Below, in pieces: positions 27,621-37,836 of a stretch of DNA of 39,375 nt. The notes beneath the pieces are model-generated. The model was not told the DNA's origin. It worked only from the letters and a program-made list of their open reading frames with translations, and made no database searches. How positions within the stretch are numbered: position 1 is the stretch's first letter; each line of letters begins with the position of its first letter. Source of the stretch: Stentor coeruleus (taxonomy: Eukaryota; Ciliophora; Heterotrichea; Heterotrichida; Stentoridae); contig MPUH01000707.1 of assembly GCA_001970955.1 (NCBI GenBank), forward strand, positions 1-39,375. The letters run 5' to 3'. A program made the translations under genes and the position numbers.

Positions 27621-28445
27621 ATGAATTGCAAACCTTCAAAAAAATTATCGAAAAACCATCTTACAGAAAAAAGGTTTCTACCTTATTCTAAAGCAAATTC
27701 TTACATTCAACATATGAGCAAGCTATATGATAATTTTATGGAATCACCAATACCAGATCAAGCCTTTAAACAAAGTAAGAGCTTTAGAGTTCAGCAACCA
27801 AAAAATTTTGACTTCAAAGTATCTCTGCTTCCGAAATCTAAGATTTCTGAAGACTTAGAAAGAAAGAAAAGTTTCTATGACAAATTTTGCAATTTTCAAG
27901 AACCCAAAGCTATGAAGAAGAATTATACAAAAGGTAGTGCAACTCCAGTAATCCACAAAGAAAGGGTCAGAGCTGATATTTATACAATGAACGAATTTAA
28001 ACAAATGCTTAATCTTATACATGTAGAGAAAAGAGGGAAATGTAATGATTGCAAAAAATTCATATGTGAATGCATTGAAAAGACCCAGGACGAATTTTTA
28101 AAAGAAGTGCTAATAAGCCGAGGGTATGATAAAAAAAGCGCATCTGCAAAGAAAATCAAAGAAAAGCCCCCTTTAATATGCATAGCTCCTGTTAGCAATA
28201 AAGAACCTGGGTTTTTAGCTTCAAAAAAGAACCTTGGGGCTTATTCTCTGTTTAATGATAGGAGGTTTACAGCTATACATACAGGAAAAATAAATAAATT
28301 CCCCATAAGATTGGTAAAGCGCTGTATGACTGCGAGAAAGAAATTTCCAAGAATGAAATCTTTTATTAGAGCTTTATCAGTGACTCCTGTCGCTATTACT
28401 GAAAGGCCTAAGAATAAAGAAAATCATTCTGGGCAGTTAGTATAA
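27621..28445 (+). CDS. Basic hypothetical protein with a Cys cluster
   Basis: 274 residues from the first in-frame ATG (27621); the open frame reaches further upstream only to a TTG. The protein is Lys-rich. The one notable element is CNDCKKFICEC (about 140-150), five cysteines in eleven residues, which could bind a metal ion or form disulphides (inference). There are no membrane segments or known domain. It lies divergent from the PPTC7-like gene with about 258 bp between the start codons. Function unknown. Confidence 0.65.
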   Translation: MNCKPSKKLSKNHLTEKRFLPYSKANSYIQHMSKLYDNFMESPIPDQAFKQSKSFRVQQPKNFDFKVSLLPKSKISEDLERKKSFYDKFCNFQEPKAMKKNYTKGSATPVIHKERVRADIYTMNEFKQMLNLIHVEKRGKCNDCKKFICECIEKTQDEFLKEVLISRGYDKKSASAKKIKEKPPLICIAPVSNKEPGFLASKKNLGAYSLFNDRRFTAIHTGKINKFPIRLVKRCMTARKKFPRMKSFIRALSVTPVAITERPKNKENHSGQLV

Positions 28446-29760
28446 GGTGTAATAGTTATATTGAATAAATTTATAAAATTTAATTTAGACTTTAAAGTGC
28501 TAAAAAACTTTTGAAGTTAGGTTGGTAAGAGAAGGATGCATGAAAGGGAAATTTATGATGCTAAACAAACTTTATGAAGAATTAATAATAATAATAATAT
28601 CTTTCCCAATTTATAAAAGTTTTTTGCTTTATATAAGAAAGTAGACTAAAAATATTATTTTTTTTAAATAGTATTAGAGATTGATTATAAAATACTTATA
28701 AGCTAAATAGATTTTTATTGATATTAAGGTAATAGAACAGCTAATTAATATAAATGAAAAAAGAGATAAAAAAGCTTGTTAGTAGATAGAGAAAATTATT
28801 ATGAAAATATTTGGTTTATCTGGAGATATGACATTAATTAATATTGAAAATTTTATCTGATTTACTAGTTTCTATCTAATCTAACTAAATTTATCTCATA
28901 AATCAGATATTTACTTTATTATTATTGATAGATATTTGCTGTATAGTAATATAGCTAATCTATAAAATCTATTATATGATTAGGCAAATATTAATGATTT
29001 CCTTGGTTCGTTGGACCTAAACTCTTAATGACATTTTTTAATGCTTTTAAGTCTAGAAATAATCAATTTTCATAAATAATAATACTAATGGATATTAATT
29101 TTTAATAAAGACTTATAATTCGTAGAATCAATAATATCAATTAACACTATTAGAATTGCTTATTCTTTGGAGAAAAGAAATTATTATTTATTCAAGAAGG
29201 AGCATTTTTTTTATAAATACAGCAGAATAATTTTTTAATGGGAAAAAGAATCTTTCACTATTCCATTGGGCTGGAAAAACAAAAAATTATTGATTTAGAA
29301 TCTGAGTGCACCGAAACTTGAAAGTATTTAATTTAAAAAATAGCCAAAAATTATCTATTCGAAAGACTTAAATTTAGCTTAAAAGCTAAGTTTTAGCATT
29401 TTAAAAATATTTAAAAAACTTAAAATTGATTAAAAGTTACTCTATGATTTCAACATGAAATCAATTTTATACAAAAAAACTGTATTACTATTAGAAAATC
29501 CTATTAAAAACTTATATACCAAAATCACTATTAAAAATCTTTATAAATTTGCACCTTTCATCAAAATATATCCTTAAAAGCATTCTACTTTATTAGTCAA
29601 GAATCTTACTGGAAAATTACTCAATAAGATCATCAAATAAATATTATCAGCTTATATCAATACAATAAATCCCTCTGTTCAGTCTCACTTCTCATCTCAT
29701 TCTACATTGCCTTAGCAAAATTTAAAAAAAGCATCTCCACATTTGATATAAACAATAAAA
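28446..29760. other. 1.3-kb very AT-rich gap
   Basis: Apart from the weak relic at 28515-29090 and a short AAT-type microsatellite near 28582-28599, nothing is recognisable. The last 60 bp before 29761 are an A-rich leader for the next gene. Confidence 0.4.
28515..29090 (+). pseudogene. Possible decayed gene, unidentified
   Basis: A single frame of about 190 codons without indels but with about 15 stops. Protein-like parts include VREGCMKGKFMMLNKLYEEL, IKVIEQLININEKRDKKAC and MKIFGLSGDMTLINIENFI. First-position G is only modestly enriched, and another frame also looks plausible in places, so this may be chance in AT-rich sequence. No family recognised. Confidence 0.28.
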
Positions 29761-31209
29761 ATGATTCATGCAAACAGCTTGAAAAAAAGAGCGAAGGAGC
29801 TTTCAGACAAAAAAATCCAAGAATCAACCAAAAAGCAGAAAAAAAATCATAAGACCAAAGGTACAAATGGTCTAGTCAAAGTTAGATCAGCTGAAAACCT
29901 TTTCAATCCATTTGAATCCATAAGGCAAGCAATACATGAAGTCCCAGATTCTGTTAGGCATCATTCTACGCTAATGAAAACCTCAAACTCAAAAATTGAA
30001 GCATTAAAGCAAGACTTTATACACAATTTTCATATCCTTGACTCAGATAAGACTGGCTTTTTGAACTATAGTCGCTTTTCTATTCTTCTAAAGAGCATGC
30101 TTTTTATAGAAAATCCCCTTCATAGAACTAAAGAAGAAAGAGAACTGACTTTAAAAGCTTGGAAAATTGTTAGCGGCCATGATAATAAACTTGCTTGGAA
30201 AAATAATTTATTCACTTTTTGCTGCTGTATAATGAATTTATATGACAAATCGTTACCAACTCACAAGAAGTCTATTAGTACCGGTTTGATTATAGATGGG
30301 ATTTATTGTGTGAGAAAAGAAGAGATTAAAATCATTCATAAGACCTTTAACTTGTTTTATGAAAACAGAAGAAACGCTTTTGCTTCAACGAGTCCTGATA
30401 ATAGAGCTACTTTGAAGAAAAATTTAAGTTTTGAAGATAAAAAATCTTGCTTTTCCCCACAGAGTGTGAAGGATTTCCCTAATCTTCAGTTAAAGTCTTT
30501 AATTTCGAACGATTCGATAAAAAACTCATGCTCGACTAATGATAAAACTATTTCTAACCGAAAGATCATGCAAGAGTCTATTGAAGAAGAAGATACAGAG
30601 CAAGGTGGAGCTTTAAGTCTAAACGCTCTTAAACAGTCTAAAACTCAAACTTCCTCAAATACAAATGGGAACTTCAACAATATCATTAGTAATATAGAAT
30701 TCCAAGTCAAAGAATGCGAAAGTTTAAGTTCATCTTTCAACGATAATAGTTCACAAAACGGTGGTGCTCAAAGGCTAAGAGTAAGACTAACAACTCAAGT
30801 AAGACAAGTTTCCCCACAAGACGCACGTCATCATAAAAGGAATTCGAATTCAATCAACCGTTCAATGACTATTGTTGATAAAAATTCTAGTTTTATGCAT
30901 TTTGATACTATGCGACATACTGAATTTTTAGAAGATATTGATGTAGCTAAAAGAAATATTAGAAGAAGTGTTCCTATGGGGTTTAAGTTTAATATAGAAA
31001 AAGAAAAATCTGATAATCACAATGTTGTCTTGAATATAAGACTACCTTCAGGGGTAAGGGAAATTATTGTATTTGATGAAGATGAGTATAATCAAACTTT
31101 TGTTGAAGAACTTGTCAAGAAATATGAACTGTTTGGAGACTTCGCTGCGGATTTTAAAATGAAACTTAAAAATTTTTTCACCAAGAATGGTAGTTCAACA
31201 CAAGGTTAA
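29761..31209 (+). CDS. Degenerate EF-hand protein, paralogue B
   Basis: 482 residues, same architecture as the gene at 17294-18991. It has a basic N-terminus and one EF-hand-like loop at 94-105 (DSDKTGFLNYSR; Arg instead of Glu at position 12). Then follow ERELTLKAWKIVSGHDNK (127-144) and YENRRNAF (200-207), a Ser/Asn-rich linker, and a C-terminal module (about 425-475, VVLNIRLPSGVREIIVF) matching the C-terminal module of paralogue A. The loss of the bidentate Glu in both copies suggests the loop is structural. No catalytic domain is present. Start ATG at 29761, stop TAA. The name and role of this family are unknown. Confidence 0.7.
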   Translation: MIHANSLKKRAKELSDKKIQESTKKQKKNHKTKGTNGLVKVRSAENLFNPFESIRQAIHEVPDSVRHHSTLMKTSNSKIEALKQDFIHNFHILDSDKTGFLNYSRFSILLKSMLFIENPLHRTKEERELTLKAWKIVSGHDNKLAWKNNLFTFCCCIMNLYDKSLPTHKKSISTGLIIDGIYCVRKEEIKIIHKTFNLFYENRRNAFASTSPDNRATLKKNLSFEDKKSCFSPQSVKDFPNLQLKSLISNDSIKNSCSTNDKTISNRKIMQESIEEEDTEQGGALSLNALKQSKTQTSSNTNGNFNNIISNIEFQVKECESLSSSFNDNSSQNGGAQRLRVRLTTQVRQVSPQDARHHKRNSNSINRSMTIVDKNSSFMHFDTMRHTEFLEDIDVAKRNIRRSVPMGFKFNIEKEKSDNHNVVLNIRLPSGVREIIVFDEDEYNQTFVEELVKKYELFGDFAADFKMKLKNFFTKNGSSTQG

Positions 31210-31434
31210 TAAGTTAAAGAGGTAGATAATAAGAATTGAATGATTTTTTATTTTTAGTTAAAGTGATATTATTGGCGAGTTTTAGTTATGTGCATGGTTT
31301 TATAGTTACTTATACCAATTGCAATATCTTTAGCTTAATTTTCATTGTATTTTTTCTCAAACCTTACTTTCTAAGACTAATTCTCCATCACTATTCTTCT
31401 ACAACCTTTGTATCTTTAAAAAATTTATACTAAA

Positions 31435-32685
31435 TTATTCATTTAATCTATGCTTTATTGAATCAATTAGCATCAATATTTTAAATGAAGGGGGAAGGAT
31501 TTTAAGTAACTTCAAAGCATTTCTAAGATGTTCTTTATACACTCCAGGATGATTCATATCTTTTGAACAAAGATTTAATGAGATTTGGAGAATTTCTTCT
31601 GATAGTCCCGAAATACTCCAATTCGAATTTTTATAACGAGACGCTTTTGCAAAGTTCTGACAAAAATGAATAGCACAGCTTTGGTTTTTAATACAAGGCT
31701 TTAAAAGTTCGCATGCTTTCATATGCAAGACAAACTGATTGTTCGCTGATTCAGAATTCATAATCACAACATCAGAAAAATCTAAAGCCATATCGCATTG
31801 TTTTTGAAAAACCGAATGAATGACAGTGTTATTTAAATGCTCATCAGCTATCCTTGCTAAAGGTGGCCCCGTAACAAAAGGATGCTGACACAAATGTTCA
31901 AAATCAATCCTTTCATTAGTGTCTATTTTAAGAATCTTACTTAATAAATCGTGGCACATCGGCGAGAATATTTTCCTATCTAAAAATGTTTCTGATTTCA
32001 ATTGTTTTTCTATACTTGAAGCCATTTCACTAATCATTGAAGCTTGAAAAGGATAGCGGCCTGTTATTAGTTCGTATATAATACATCCAATACTCCAAAT
32101 ATCAGCTTTATTGTCATAGTAAGAATTCATGTTTTCACCAACTTTTAATATCTCAGGGGCCATATAAAAAGGAGTGCCTGCAAAAGTATTAGCTAAAGCA
32201 TCTTTAATACTTCTCGCAAAGCCGAAATCTGCGAGTTTTATATTGTTTTTTGAGTCGAGTAATATGTTTGCTGGTTTTAAGTCTCGATGTACTATTCTTT
32301 TTTCATTTAAAACTTTCATAGCAGATATGATTTGCCGTAGGTACTTTGAGACTTTGTATTCGCTGATACATTTTTCTTTGCTTAAATCCCCACCACTGCA
32401 GTATTCTAGTATTAGGTATATTGAATTGCTTGTTGAAATACTTTCGTATAATTTTAGGATATTTGGATGGTCAAGTTCTTTCATAATGCTTATTTCTCTG
32501 TTTAAGTTGGCTGCAGTGTTTCCTTGATTTTGGTTCATTTTCATTATTATTTGCTCTATGACTTTAATTGCCCTAATTTCGTTGTTGTCTGTGTCAATGC
32601 CTTTGAAAACTTTGCCGTAAGCCCCTCTTCCAATTTTTTCTTTTAGAATGTAGTGAGAAATTCGCTTGTAGTTTGCCCCTTCCAT
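31435..32685 (-). CDS. Ser/Thr protein kinase, ULK/Atg1-like
   Basis: 416 residues. The kinase domain (about 11-270) is complete and probably active: glycine loop GRGAYGKV (19-26), Lys41 in AIKVI, Glu64, HRDLKPAN (133-140, Asp135), DFG (153-155) and APE (176-178). The activation-loop sequence TFAGTPFYMAPEIL and hinge LEYCSGGDL are typical of ULK/Atg1 kinases, which start autophagy; other ciliate ULK-like kinases act elsewhere, so the pathway is inferred. The C-terminal 145 residues are helical, with no domain identified. Start ATG at 32685, stop TAA. It converges on EF-hand paralogue B with about 225 bp between the stops. Confidence 0.88.
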   Translation of the reverse strand: MEGANYKRISHYILKEKIGRGAYGKVFKGIDTDNNEIRAIKVIEQIIMKMNQNQGNTAANLNREISIMKELDHPNILKLYESISTSNSIYLILEYCSGGDLSKEKCISEYKVSKYLRQIISAMKVLNEKRIVHRDLKPANILLDSKNNIKLADFGFARSIKDALANTFAGTPFYMAPEILKVGENMNSYYDNKADIWSIGCIIYELITGRYPFQASMISEMASSIEKQLKSETFLDRKIFSPMCHDLLSKILKIDTNERIDFEHLCQHPFVTGPPLARIADEHLNNTVIHSVFQKQCDMALDFSDVVIMNSESANNQFVLHMKACELLKPCIKNQSCAIHFCQNFAKASRYKNSNWSISGLSEEILQISLNLCSKDMNHPGVYKEHLRNALKLLKILPPSFKILMLIDSIKHRLNE

Positions 32686-32879
32686 TTATTAATATTTAGA
32701 AAGAACATGTTTTTAGAAAGGATTATTATTTGAAGTTGAATTTTATGAAATTATTTCAGTTATGTCGAGGAGAATGTGAAAGTTTGTGATGAATTTTTAT
32801 GAGAAAAATTGGAGAATGATATTAAATTTATTTGAGTAAAGAAATTATTTTTTTATTTTGATATTGGTAATACGAAAAT

Positions 32880-34545
32880 TTAAGATGTGCTTATTGTATA
32901 GATTTTTATTTAAAGGTTTGAGTACTGTTTTTAAAGTTTTTATATTTCATCTAATGTGTTGATTTAATTATTATGTTCTTCAAATAATTTAAGTAGTCTA
33001 ATCTATTATTTTCTGATAAGTCTATGATGCTTAGCTTTATGAGCTATATCAACATAATTCAAATGCCTTAACGTTTCAATCAATGATTTATCACACATCA
33101 TAAAACCTTCAACAGCTCTCTACATATTAATCTGATTTAAATATTTAGGTTAAATAATTTTTGTATGCGCAAGTTCTTTAATACAGAAAAACAGCATCTC
33201 ATTAATTAATTCTGTACTTCTTTGACATGAAATTCTTTTTAGATTTTTATTTTAATCTTAAGTGGCACTAAAACTCTCACATCCAATAAAAAATTAATAT
33301 TTTTATAGGTCGTATCGCAGTTATATCAATATGCTCAACTTTATCATTAATAAAATATATAGTAAACCTTGCCTCAGACTCTTTAATCTTCTTAATAAAA
33401 TTTTCTAAAATTGCTTGAATATAAGGCCTTAATGCTAATTATCCTGCAATTTCAACTTTCTTGCGTCTGATCCGCTCATTATTAAAAATTAATTTATCTC
33501 TTATGCTAATTTCGTGCTCTAAGTTAAATAAAATAAGACTTATGCAATTGTTATAAACATGGAACAAGACTACTTGCATTAATTGCAATTCCTCATGATA
33601 AAGTACATATTCAGTTTTAAAATGGTTGCTTAAGGATAAGATATTTAAATAATATAGTTCAATATCTTTCCATTTATTATTTAAACTCAGAATTCTGAAT
33701 CCTAACTTTTATAAATTGTTTTGCTCTTTATGAATTTTAATATTTTCAGGGTAAATATTCTATGCTTCATTGACTTCAGCTTCTTCCATTACTTCTTTCA
33801 TTTCACTAATTTGAGTTGATTCCATGAATTCATGAAATTTATATTCTCTTGCCATTCCTATAACTGAAGTTTTATGTTGCTTGATATTAAAGGATTCCAC
33901 AACTAATATATTTTAACTGCGAAACTTTTCTTGCTTATTTCTTCTTATTGTTTATAAACTTGATTTATATCTTCTTGAATCTCGCCTATTATCTTATCTA
34001 TTTCATTTAGCTATTTTATATCAATTTAGAATAGTATATTTGTCATGAACTTTGAATAATTACTAAAGTTTTGTAATATTGTTAACTAGAATTAAAAATC
34101 GATGAGTCTTCATTTTCAGTTTCAAACTGTGCTTTAAGTCAGGTAATATCGATAAAAATTTCTTCTATTGTACAGAAAATGTATAAAAACGAATGATTTC
34201 AGAGAATTTTACTTGTAACTGCCCTAGATAGTCTTTGCTATAATAAATTTTTATTTCCCCTTTTTTGGAATATGTAAGCACTCTGCAAGAATACAAGAAT
34301 TTGCTGATATCTTTGCTAGAATTTAAACTTTTCTTCTTTGAGTCATTTATTACAATAAACTATCTTTTGCCATAATTAATTTTATCAACAAAATGATGCA
34401 TACAAATCAGATTTTTATATTAATTAAAGGGAAATTAAAGTTTAACCTTCTGAATTAAAAAGATTAATACAACTCTATCTTCAAGCCTCTAAAGTTTATA
34501 CCTTAAAAATATACTATGCAGCTAAAACCATAAAACAGTTATTTA
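32880..34545 (-). pseudogene. Long decayed gene, unidentified
   Basis: About 550 codons of minus-strand protein-like sequence in at least four consecutive frame segments. Clear pieces include RLEDRVVLIFLIQKVKL, HHFVDKINYGKR, EIKIYYSKDYLGQLQVKFSE, LNEIDKIIGEIQEDINQVYK, MAREYKFHEFMESTQISEMK, FNLEHEISIRDKLIFNNERI, LALRPYIQAILENFIKKIKE, ELINEMLFFCIKELAHTK and AVEGFMMCDKSLIETLRHL. It ends near 32880. There are some 20 in-frame stops, mostly TAA/TAG where Gln would fit (as in YK-Q-stop-EEISKK), plus single-base shifts near 34033, 33917 and 33218. No short GTA..TAG intron accounts for the shifts. No family recognised; much of it looks helical or coiled coil. Confidence 0.6.
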
Positions 34546-34836
34546 AATAACGAAATTAACTTTAAAAATATTTCATTTCATTCATTGTCCTCTAATTCAT
34601 CTGGCTACTTAATATAAACCCCACCATAATTTCCACAACTTTCTCCTTAGTCTCCATTCCTATAACAATAAAATAAGTATTATTTATTTTTATTCATCAT
34701 CCAATAATCACATTTACCTAACTATCCAAAAAAAAACTTAAATCTTCATTAATATATTTTAATTTCAACACCTCTTATCTTTTTATGCATCTTAATCAAT
34801 CCAGCATCTCAAAAAGCCATACCATTCCAAGAAAAT

Positions 34837-36381
34837 ATGTTAAACTATATAATGGATTTTATTGAATGCGACTCAAGTCACAGCTCAGCAGATTGGGATT
34901 GGACCATGGACGAATATGCTGTAATACCTCAAAGAAGCGCTTCAAGCATAGAAAACCCATCTCCATCTCCCACAAAACAGCTTTCAGAAACCAAACTATA
35001 CGACACTTTACAAGTTAAAAGCTCGCCTCATCTAACATACTCAAAAGACTTAGAAGAAACAATTTCAACATACAGTTATTACTTTCATTATTTAGTTTTC
35101 ACATGTCAGATAGCTTCGATTTCCCAATTTTTGCATTTATCTCCATTAAATCTTGATGAGATTATAAACTATCGAGATCATAATGGAAATAGTCCTCTAT
35201 TCCTTGCAGTAAAACTATGCAGTACATCACGTGAATACTTATCTATAGTCCGCATACTTATTGAACATGGTGCGGATATCCATCAAAAAGACTTGAATGG
35301 CTGGACTATGATAGATGAAGCTGTTTCACAGAAAAATCGTGAATTAGTTTCAGTGTTATTCGAATATTTATATATTGAAAAACTCTTATCTTGGGAAAAA
35401 AACAGGAAAACAGCGCAAGAGTTTTTGGTTGCTTTGCCTAACTTTTATGTTGAAATCAAATGGGAGTTTAGTTCAAATGTCATCCCATTAGTGTCGAAAA
35501 TTGGGCCACATGATACTTGCAAGCTTTGGAAATTCGCTGATAAACTACGCTTTGATAACACTTTAGTTGGATGGAAAAACTTCCGATGTAAGCGTCGGAA
35601 TATTTCTTTGATATTTGATGAGGAACTGTTTATTGTCAATCATTCTAAGAAAATTGTTGTTAATCCGCTTGAAGAGTTGGATCATGAAGAGACAAATGAA
35701 ATTATTAATGATATTATGAGTTCTGAACCTGTACAAGGGAACTTATCGTTACTAGGACACAGTGTTACAGAAGTGACAAATTGGAGAGGGAATACAAAAA
35801 CTAAAAATATTGGGAAGTGGAAAGCATATAAGCATAAAATTCAGTTTAGAACACATGTGACAATGGCTAAAAAAGGTCGTAAAACTGAATTAACGAAGGA
35901 TTATTTCAAAGATGAGACTGGAAAACTCCCTAAACCGATTTTTAAACATAAAAGAGGAAGAAGGAAACATAAAACCCAGCCAGTCATTAAGACTGCTTTG
36001 GAAAACCCTGTTAGTAATGTGAAGAACAGTACTTTATTTTGCTGGCTTTGCTATGACTTTCCTATAAAAATCAGAGAGCTTTTGTCAGTATTGGAAGTGA
36101 TTAAAAGTGCGAATAAATCACTTGAAAGACTTTATGAGTTTTTAGAGAATGAAGGCATTGCTACTTTGCTTCCGGAAAACTCATTTCCTATAAAAATTGA
36201 AATTCCTATAACTTTGGGTATAACTGCGAAAGTAACTTTTTTGAATTTCACTGAAATTAATGAAAATACAAATACGACTATGTTTGAAATACCAAAGTAT
36301 GATAGAGTATCGAGGAGGATTGGCCAAAAAACATTAACATCGCCTAAGAAAAGGCTTTTATTTACTAATCTTGTAGCATAA
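34837..36381 (+). CDS. ANKRD13: ANKRD13-type ankyrin / GPCR-chaperone domain protein
   Basis: 514 residues. Two to three ankyrin repeats (about 113-180, with NGNSPLFLAVKL and LIEHGADIHQKDLNGWT) are followed by the domain typical of ANKRD13 proteins (about 205-485): YVEIKWEFSSNVIPLVSKIG, GWKNF, then LFCWLCYDFPIKIRELL and FPIKIEIPITLGITAKVTF, which match the conserved end of that domain. Human ANKRD13A/B/D bind Lys63-linked ubiquitin through C-terminal UIMs and act on internalised receptors; no UIM was recognised here, so a ubiquitin-binding role should not be assumed. Start ATG at 34837 (codon 6 is an alternative), stop TAA. The N-terminal 75 residues are Ser/Pro-rich. Confidence 0.83.
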   Translation: MLNYIMDFIECDSSHSSADWDWTMDEYAVIPQRSASSIENPSPSPTKQLSETKLYDTLQVKSSPHLTYSKDLEETISTYSYYFHYLVFTCQIASISQFLHLSPLNLDEIINYRDHNGNSPLFLAVKLCSTSREYLSIVRILIEHGADIHQKDLNGWTMIDEAVSQKNRELVSVLFEYLYIEKLLSWEKNRKTAQEFLVALPNFYVEIKWEFSSNVIPLVSKIGPHDTCKLWKFADKLRFDNTLVGWKNFRCKRRNISLIFDEELFIVNHSKKIVVNPLEELDHEETNEIINDIMSSEPVQGNLSLLGHSVTEVTNWRGNTKTKNIGKWKAYKHKIQFRTHVTMAKKGRKTELTKDYFKDETGKLPKPIFKHKRGRRKHKTQPVIKTALENPVSNVKNSTLFCWLCYDFPIKIRELLSVLEVIKSANKSLERLYEFLENEGIATLLPENSFPIKIEIPITLGITAKVTFLNFTEINENTNTTMFEIPKYDRVSRRIGQKTLTSPKKRLLFTNLVA

Positions 36382-36575
36382 ATTTAATGTTGTACTTTGT
36401 ATAGTGTCTGAAACAGATTGGTTATTAGAGATAATAGATATCTTGAATTACTGTTTATAGTAGTGGTTAAATAAGAAAGACTAAATTTGCAAAGATGCTT
36501 TAATTTATAGAATTAGTATTAAATTTAGATAGGAAGTATTTTAATATGATTTAAACTAATGCTTATCTTCGAAAA
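36382..36575. other. Intergenic, nothing recognised
   Basis: Short AT-rich spacer between the stop of the ANKRD13-type gene and the 3' end of the TIM14 relic. Confidence 0.4.
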
Positions 36576-36987
36576 CTAGATTTCTTTTATTTGATTTATC
36601 TTCATCGCCATATACTTGAGCCTCCTTTATCTGGATGATTTATATTAATAAGCACCTTATAAGCTTGGATGATTTCTATTTAGTTACACCTCAAATAAAT
36701 CCATCTAAATGTAAAATATCCATATATCACATAAAATATCTAAAATTAAAAAAATGCATAGCATAATTAAATATTTTCATCCACCTTTAAGCGTTCCTAA
36801 TATCAAAGAAGCTTCTTTTTCGGTCAACCTGATTATTAAAAGCTAACTTCTACTTATAAATAACAAAAGGGTCATTAACAGCTTAAAGTGAATACAATCC
36901 ACGCATCCTAATTTTTCTTAGCATATTTTTAACAACAACTTATCCACCATATACAACAAGTCCAGCTATAGCCAAAAAGTATGCCAT
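36576..36987 (-). pseudogene. TIM14: Decayed TIM14/Pam18 (J-domain import motor subunit)
   Basis: TIM14 tethers a J domain to the mitochondrial inner membrane and stimulates mtHsp70. Here the ATG at 36987 begins a membrane-anchor-like start (MAYFLAIAGLVVYGG), then a TAA. A shifted frame gives RLTEKEASLILG (about 36796-36830), the counterpart of the family's T-x-REAALILG block. Farther on a frame reads EIIQAYKVLININHPDKGGS with the HPD triad intact at 36629-36637, and a third frame gives KINQIKEI, the counterpart of KINEAKDLL. Several stops (TAA, TAG, TGA), frame changes and about 100 extra nt between the LILG block and the helix before HPD show that it cannot encode the protein. Its start lies 3 bp from the YIPF5 start. 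Confidence 0.8.
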
Positions 36988-36990
36988 ATT

Positions 36991-37554
36991 ATGTTTGCAA
37001 AGAACTCACCTTTCGAAGACTACAACATAAGTGAATTAGAAGATGACCCTCCACTAATGGAAGAACTAGGAATAAACCCAGACCATATAAAGCAAAAAAC
37101 AATAAGTATTCTAGCATTTAAGCATGTAGATGAAAGACTTTTAGAAGACCCTGACATGGCTGGACCATTCTTATATGTTTTGATATTTGGTGGTTTATTA
37201 TTATTGGCTGGCAAAGTGCACTTTGGAGCGATTTACGGCTTTGGTATGATGGGATCTATAGGGATTTTCACTGTACTAAATTTGATGTCTCAGTCAAGAG
37301 AAATTGATTTATATAGGACAGTGAGTATTTTAGGATATGCTTTGCTACCTATAGTCATACTTTCTGCTATTGGAGTTTTTATGAGGTTTAGTAACCCTGT
37401 TGGCATGTTTTTAGTTATCCTTTCGGTCTGCTGGAGCACGTATACAGCAACTTCGTTCTTTGAAACTTTATTAGAACTCAAAGAACAAAGGTGGCTGATT
37501 TCTTATCCTATTGGCTTACTTTATGCGTGCTTTACTTTACTAGCGATTTTCTAA
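36991..37554 (+). CDS. YIPF5: YIPF5/Yip1-family Golgi membrane protein
   Basis: 187 residues, five membrane helices (about 58-75, 78-98, 111-130, 137-155 and 168-187) after a cytosolic N-terminus. Diagnostic family stretches are DDPPLMEELGINPDHIKQKT (18-37), DMAGPFLYVLIFGG, LLLAGKVHFGAIYGFG (70-85), LNLMS, LGYALLPIVILS (114-125) and YPIGLLYACF. Yip1 proteins bind Rab/Ypt GTPases and act in ER-to-Golgi transport and Golgi structure. The protein is shorter than human YIPF5 (257 aa) because the Gly/Tyr-rich N-terminal tail is missing. Start ATG at 36991, stop TAA. Confidence 0.92.
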   Translation: MFAKNSPFEDYNISELEDDPPLMEELGINPDHIKQKTISILAFKHVDERLLEDPDMAGPFLYVLIFGGLLLLAGKVHFGAIYGFGMMGSIGIFTVLNLMSQSREIDLYRTVSILGYALLPIVILSAIGVFMRFSNPVGMFLVILSVCWSTYTATSFFETLLELKEQRWLISYPIGLLYACFTLLAIF

Positions 37555-37836
37555 TAATAGTTAGAATAGTTCTTCTAAAACATATAATCGGTGTGCTTAT
37601 AAAAGGAAAATAAATTCTGTTTAAAAAAAAATAAGATATGGATTTAGAGTTAATAGTGAGAAGATAATATTAAATTGGTTAATGTTAACGATGAAGAATT
37701 TCAGATATATTTTTATATTAGAGTTTAAGAAAAATTTTGAGCATTACTAGAATATATCGAATTGGAAATATGATTATTAAAGATATTTTCGAGGCTTTTG
37801 CTAATAATTGCTTTAAGTTTTAACATTTTAGGTCTT

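Noticed and set aside
31236..31433. 65-codon hydrophobic plus-strand frame after EF-hand paralogue B
   Set aside because: Starts only at TTG, has no in-frame ATG at its head and lies in a short convergent intergenic gap; chance AT-rich frame.
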